A stretch of DNA of 32,845 bases from an uncultured Bacteroidales bacterium (GTDB lineage: Bacteria > Bacteroidota > Bacteroidia > Bacteroidales > Paludibacteraceae). The DNA lies in NCBI GenBank assembly GCA_902799875.1, contig CADCCH010000019.1, positions 1 through 32,845 of the forward strand. Direction: 5' to 3'. The translations under genes and the position numbers were made by a program. A model generated the notes under the pieces. It searched no databases. It was given only the letters and a program-made list of their open reading frames with translations, and was not told the origin of the DNA. Position 1 is the first letter of the stretch; each line of letters opens with the position of its first letter. This document shows, one piece after another, positions 30,497-32,845 of this stretch.

Positions 30497-31216
30497 ATGG
30501 AAAATAACAAGAACATATCAACCCTCGAAGAAGTCCTGTTGCAATTCTTTGAATGCATAACAAAGAATGATCAAGCAACAGTTCAGACCCCATACTTACG
30601 GGCTATGACTTCCTTGTTTAGTTGCCAAACAGCAGATGGAATTGTGTCCTTTGCATTGGATGATGAGTCAACGGCTAATGCGATCAATCAATTGAAAGAG
30701 CAGTTGTCGGACTCTTACCCTGAATTGCCGCAATCACTCAACATGCCGCTGACATACTTGTTTGACGAACTGATTTGTAACATTCAGCAGCATGCGCAGA
30801 CGGATAAAGGTTATGCGTACTTAAGATATAATAAGGAGACTAACGCGATTGAAATTCTTATTGCTGATTTTGGAATTACCATATATGGTAGTTATGTGGC
30901 AGCCCAGAAACATCTGGATAAGTTGGGAGATAGCGATGCTGAGGCTCTTAATCTCGCGCAGAACGGTTATTCTGTAAAGAACCTACCGGAAACAGAGAAT
31001 CGAGGTTATGGGATCTCGTCAAATATCAAAATGGTAGTTGGAGGCTTACACGGTGAGTTTGCAGCGCTTTCGGGAAATGCACTATTGTTGCATGTACAAA
31101 ATAATCGTAAGATTTTAGCTTTACCACAGGATATTGATTTTAAAGGTACGATGATTATGGTACGAATGCCGGCGCAAGTGCCAGATGGTTTTAATATTTA
31201 TGATTACATGAGTTGA
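30497..31216 (+). CDS. GHKL-type ATP-binding protein
   Basis: A 239-residue protein, start at the ATG 20 nt after the -7 box (MENNKNIS); the longer open frame crosses the promoter. The N-terminal 90 residues are of unknown type. The rest has the histidine-kinase-like ATPase signatures: N box LFDELICNIQQHA, G1 box IADFGI, G2 box ENRGYGISSN and a late GTMIMVRMP strand. There is no DHp or receiver domain, so it resembles anti-sigma kinases (RsbW/RsbT style) or free-standing ATPases, not a sensor kinase. The next gene encodes a STAS-like protein, the classic partner type. Lower GC than the preceding 30 kb suggests recent gain. Confidence 0.75.
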   Translation: MENNKNISTLEEVLLQFFECITKNDQATVQTPYLRAMTSLFSCQTADGIVSFALDDESTANAINQLKEQLSDSYPELPQSLNMPLTYLFDELICNIQQHAQTDKGYAYLRYNKETNAIEILIADFGITIYGSYVAAQKHLDKLGDSDAEALNLAQNGYSVKNLPETENRGYGISSNIKMVVGGLHGEFAALSGNALLLHVQNNRKILALPQDIDFKGTMIMVRMPAQVPDGFNIYDYMS

Positions 31217-31218
31217 GT

Positions 31219-31554
31219 ATGAAACAGATTATCAATATACAAGAGCAATATGGCGCGGAATTGCACACGCGTCAAATGATGGAGCGGTTGGCTGCTTCTT
31301 TGGATTCCAATAATGAATACTTGTTGGATATGAGCGGTGTAGAGCAAATCTCTCGTTCGGCAGCGGATGAACTCTACAATCTCACGCATAGCGATATGCA
31401 TGTGGACTTGATCAATCTGGAGCCGTTTGTAGAGAAAATGCTCTCTGCGGTCACTAAAGGTCGTTTTTTGCCTCGCCGTCACTTGGCTGGTGATATGCCG
31501 ATTATCCATTGTGCTACAATTGGTAGTGTACAACGGCAATTGATGGCTAAATAA
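31219..31554 (+). CDS. STAS-like (DUF4325-type) protein
   Basis: A 111-residue protein starting at ATG 31219, 2 nt after the ATPase stop; a TTG at 31213 overlapping the stop is an alternative. The middle part has the STAS pattern: a strand then YLLDMSGVEQISRSAADELYN, where family members have a DFxGVxxxxxSFxDEL block, followed by a second strand VDLINLE and a helix (PFVEKMLSAVT). STAS-like proteins of this type sit next to GHKL ATPases. The Ser in place of the phosphorylated or conserved Ser (ISRSAAD) is kept. A phospho-switch pair is the natural reading. Partner sigma factor or effector is not visible. Confidence 0.65.
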   Translation: MKQIINIQEQYGAELHTRQMMERLAASLDSNNEYLLDMSGVEQISRSAADELYNLTHSDMHVDLINLEPFVEKMLSAVTKGRFLPRRHLAGDMPIIHCATIGSVQRQLMAK

Positions 31555-31833
31555 CCCCTCGTCGCTTCCCGACGTTAAACAGAAGGACATATTGAAAATA
31601 TCGAAGCGTTTGCTTTATTTGAGGATACGTTCATTTCTCGACAACTTGAATCATGGATTCCTTGATATAGCGAAACGCTCACGCATCCGCGTGGGCTTTC
31701 TGCATATATTGGATCCATGGGAGTCGAGACCCGAACGTACCAATAGCAGTTTGCTCACGTTTTTTATGCATATCAATACTATACAATATTTAAAACCGAC
31801 GAGGCGATGGGATATAACAGCCACAAAAGATTT
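31555..31833 (+). other. Intergenic stretch with two hairpins
   Basis: 279 bases without a convincing gene. CGTCG/CGACG (31560-31574) is a short stem just after the STAS-like stop. A stronger hairpin follows at 31677. The 81-codon open frame here lacks an ATG-supported start and family resemblance. No clear -7 box precedes the lipoprotein gene at 31834. Confidence 0.5.
31677..31701 (+). terminator. Probable intrinsic terminator after the ATPase/STAS pair
   Basis: GCTCACGC (31677-31684), loop ATCC, GCGTGGGC (31689-31696), an 8-bp stem with one G-T pair, then TTTCT. The T run is short, so efficiency is uncertain. Confidence 0.55.
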
Positions 31834-32181
31834 ATGAAAAAGTTTTTATCTTTATTAGTTGTTGCTCTTTGTGGTTTTATCATAACTAGTTGCTCTGATC
31901 GAAATTCTCCAAATGCCCCACAGCAGAGCACGAAAAAGTACGGATATATTCAAGTGCTTAATAATTCATCGGACCCTTATACTATATCCATAAAAGGAAA
32001 CACTTCTATGTCTTTCACTTTAAATGGAAAACAGTCTGTAACAAAGACAGTTGAAGAAGGCTACTATAACGTGCATGTAAAACAACAATCCGGATATTTA
32101 TTGTATCCGACGGAAAAAGATTATGAATTTTATGTAAAAGAGAATAAGACCAGTATAGTTTCTTTCAATACAACATTATAA
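31834..32181 (+). CDS. Small lipoprotein of unknown function
   Basis: A 115-residue lipoprotein: MKKFLSLLVVALCGFIITSC gives a clear lipobox with the modified Cys at about residue 20. The mature part is rich in Ser, Thr, Lys and Tyr with alternating strands (YGYIQVLNNSSDPYTISIKG, SVTKTVEEGYYNVHVKQQ), which suggests one small beta-sandwich, like the short PEGA-type or carboxypeptidase-like folds. I do not recognise the family. It is AT-rich, as is the following gene. No promoter match is evident. It may be secreted to the cell surface, since many Bacteroidetes lipoproteins are; that is a guess. Confidence 0.7.
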   Translation: MKKFLSLLVVALCGFIITSCSDRNSPNAPQQSTKKYGYIQVLNNSSDPYTISIKGNTSMSFTLNGKQSVTKTVEEGYYNVHVKQQSGYLLYPTEKDYEFYVKENKTSIVSFNTTL

Positions 32182-32218
32182 GTCGGCATATTAATGGTGT
32201 TACAAAAATAATTTTGTT

Positions 32219-32593
32219 ATGAAAACAAGAATTCTAAGTTTAATTTTCTTGATGGTATTGTCCTTTAGTAATGCTGTCTTCGCAGATGATGACTACATTA
32301 AAACAACTATGGACAATAATCGTTATGAAATGGTTCAATTGGTTTACGGTGCTAATGCTTACAATGTTAAGTTTGATAAGTGGACTGGGAACATATGGTT
32401 ATATTCGAAAGATGGTGTATCGCTCGCCATGAGAGATCCAAATAACGCGGATAATCAAGGCAACCAATGTGTTTATCAATTAATGAAAGGTAATAGAGAT
32501 TCTATTGAACATTGTTTTGTGATAAATACCGCAACAGGTGAAGTATGGGAAGTATCCTTTAAAAAGGGTACTGTGAAATATGACAAAAAATAA
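32219..32593 (+). CDS. Small exported protein with two TGxxW motifs
   Basis: A 124-residue protein with signal MKTRILSLIFLMVLSFSNAVFA. The mature part holds two similar strand-turn elements, FDKWTGNIWLY and INTATGEVWEV, a pattern seen in several small exported Bacteroidetes proteins of unknown role. Two cysteines (QCVYQL and EHCFVI) could form a disulfide. It follows the lipoprotein gene by 37 nt. TAATTTTG at 32209-32216 looks like a -7 box but is only 2 nt from the ATG and has no -33 partner, so I do not call it. Two hairpins follow the stop codon. Confidence 0.65.
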   Translation: MKTRILSLIFLMVLSFSNAVFADDDYIKTTMDNNRYEMVQLVYGANAYNVKFDKWTGNIWLYSKDGVSLAMRDPNNADNQGNQCVYQLMKGNRDSIEHCFVINTATGEVWEVSFKKGTVKYDKK

Positions 32594-32639
32594 TTGACCA
32601 TAGTTATATCCTGGGTCAAAAAAACGTTCGTCCATTTCA

Positions 32640-32704
32640 GGGCAATACTATTGCCCGCTTAAATCTCCGAGACGCTTCCATAAACGCCTCGGATTTTTCT
32701 TTTT
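32640..32704 (+). terminator. Hairpin and intrinsic terminator before the transposase
   Basis: GGGCAAT-ACT-ATTGCCC (32640-32656) is a perfect 7-bp stem. It is followed by TCCGAG (32666-32671) pairing with CTCGGA (32688-32693) and then TTTTTCTTTTT. The second stem plus T run is a typical rho-independent terminator. Confidence 0.7.
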
Positions 32705-32779
32705 GCACTCTGTCTTATACTGAAAAAAGTTGTCACATAAAACTGTAGAAAAATGTACTATTATTAAGATTTTAGTTTT

Positions 32780-32845
32780 ATGTCAAGAACGAAAAACAGT
32801 TATTCCGAATCGTTTAAGAAACAGATTTTGGAGGATTATTTTCGC
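32780..32845 (+). mobile_element. 5' end of a probable IS-element transposase (cut by window end)
   Basis: The last 66 bases encode MSRTKNSYSESFKKQILEDY plus two residues, open to the window edge. The RTKNxYSESFKxQxL pattern is that of the N-terminal helix-turn-helix of IS3-type OrfA and related transposases in Bacteroidetes. The upstream 75 bases are AT-rich and could contain the left inverted repeat, but no end can be fixed without the other side. It supports the view that the AT-rich 30.5-32.8 kb segment is an accessory region. Confidence 0.55.

Noticed and set aside
31592..31837. 81-codon frame between the STAS-like gene and the lipoprotein gene
   Set aside because: No ATG at its start, runs through a hairpin, overlaps the next gene's start, and shows no family resemblance.
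32209..32216. TAATTTTG as a promoter -7 box for the last small exported protein
   Set aside because: It ends 2 nt before the ATG and has no TTG 20 nt upstream; likely chance in AT-rich sequence.

Overview
The window looks like a chromosomal segment of a gut-type Bacteroidales bacterium. Evidence: several genes start downstream of the Bacteroidetes promoter (TTG or TTTG, 20-nt spacer, TAnnTTTG); there is a large TonB-dependent receptor with a carboxypeptidase-like N-terminal domain, PCMD-type surface proteins and DUF4292; and the order dut / TPR / DUF4292 / M23 is, to my recollection, a common Bacteroidales block. Coding density is very high. Most neighbouring genes overlap by 4 to about 120 nt, often with ATGA, TAATG or TGATG stop/start fusions. 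No rRNA, tRNA or CRISPR array was recognised.

Layout. 0.1-3.0 kb (minus): an Ala/Glu-rich coiled-coil envelope protein with its own promoter, preceded by a secreted pectinesterase. 3.0-10.5 kb (minus): one long tightly packed run from a promoter at about 10.5 kb: lipid kinase, dut, TPR protein, DUF4292 lipoprotein, EnvC-like protein, FKBP lipoprotein, Rieske-like lipoprotein, a short RimM, a TrmH-type RNA methyltransferase and a U32 protein whose C-terminal Cys-rich end lies in another frame. 10.6-15.0 kb (plus): prfB, a one-domain YigZ, a PlsC-like acyltransferase, coaD and an S41 protease. 15.0-23.1 kb (minus): a TonB-dependent receptor followed by three secreted proteins that share domains and a C-terminal tail. 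23.2-26.1 kb (minus): steroid 5-alpha-reductase, OYE-family flavin reductase and SDR dehydrogenase, with a clear promoter and terminator. This matches the known 5AR/5BR/3-beta-HSDH bile acid cluster of gut Bacteroidales. 26.1-30.3 kb (minus): GH3-family ligase, HAD phosphatase, acyltransferase and EamA transporter. 30.5-32.8 kb (plus): an AT-richer, accessory-looking segment with a GHKL ATPase, a STAS-like partner, two small exported proteins, terminators and the first 22 codons of a probable transposase.

How the genes work together. The 3-10.5 kb run mixes envelope and ribosome/RNA maturation functions. The 15-23 kb operon looks like an outer-membrane uptake system with surface proteins. The 23-26 kb operon would reduce the ring A double bond of 3-oxo-delta-4 steroids or bile acids and interconvert the 3-keto and 3-hydroxy groups.

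The least explained structure is a dispersed set of short degenerate tandem repeats. Period-7 arrays (NNNCTGA, AATTTGA or TGGTAAW units) sit inside five conserved genes without breaking the frame, two of them in the U32 gene. Period-8 arrays fill three gene junctions and carry the start or stop codons themselves.
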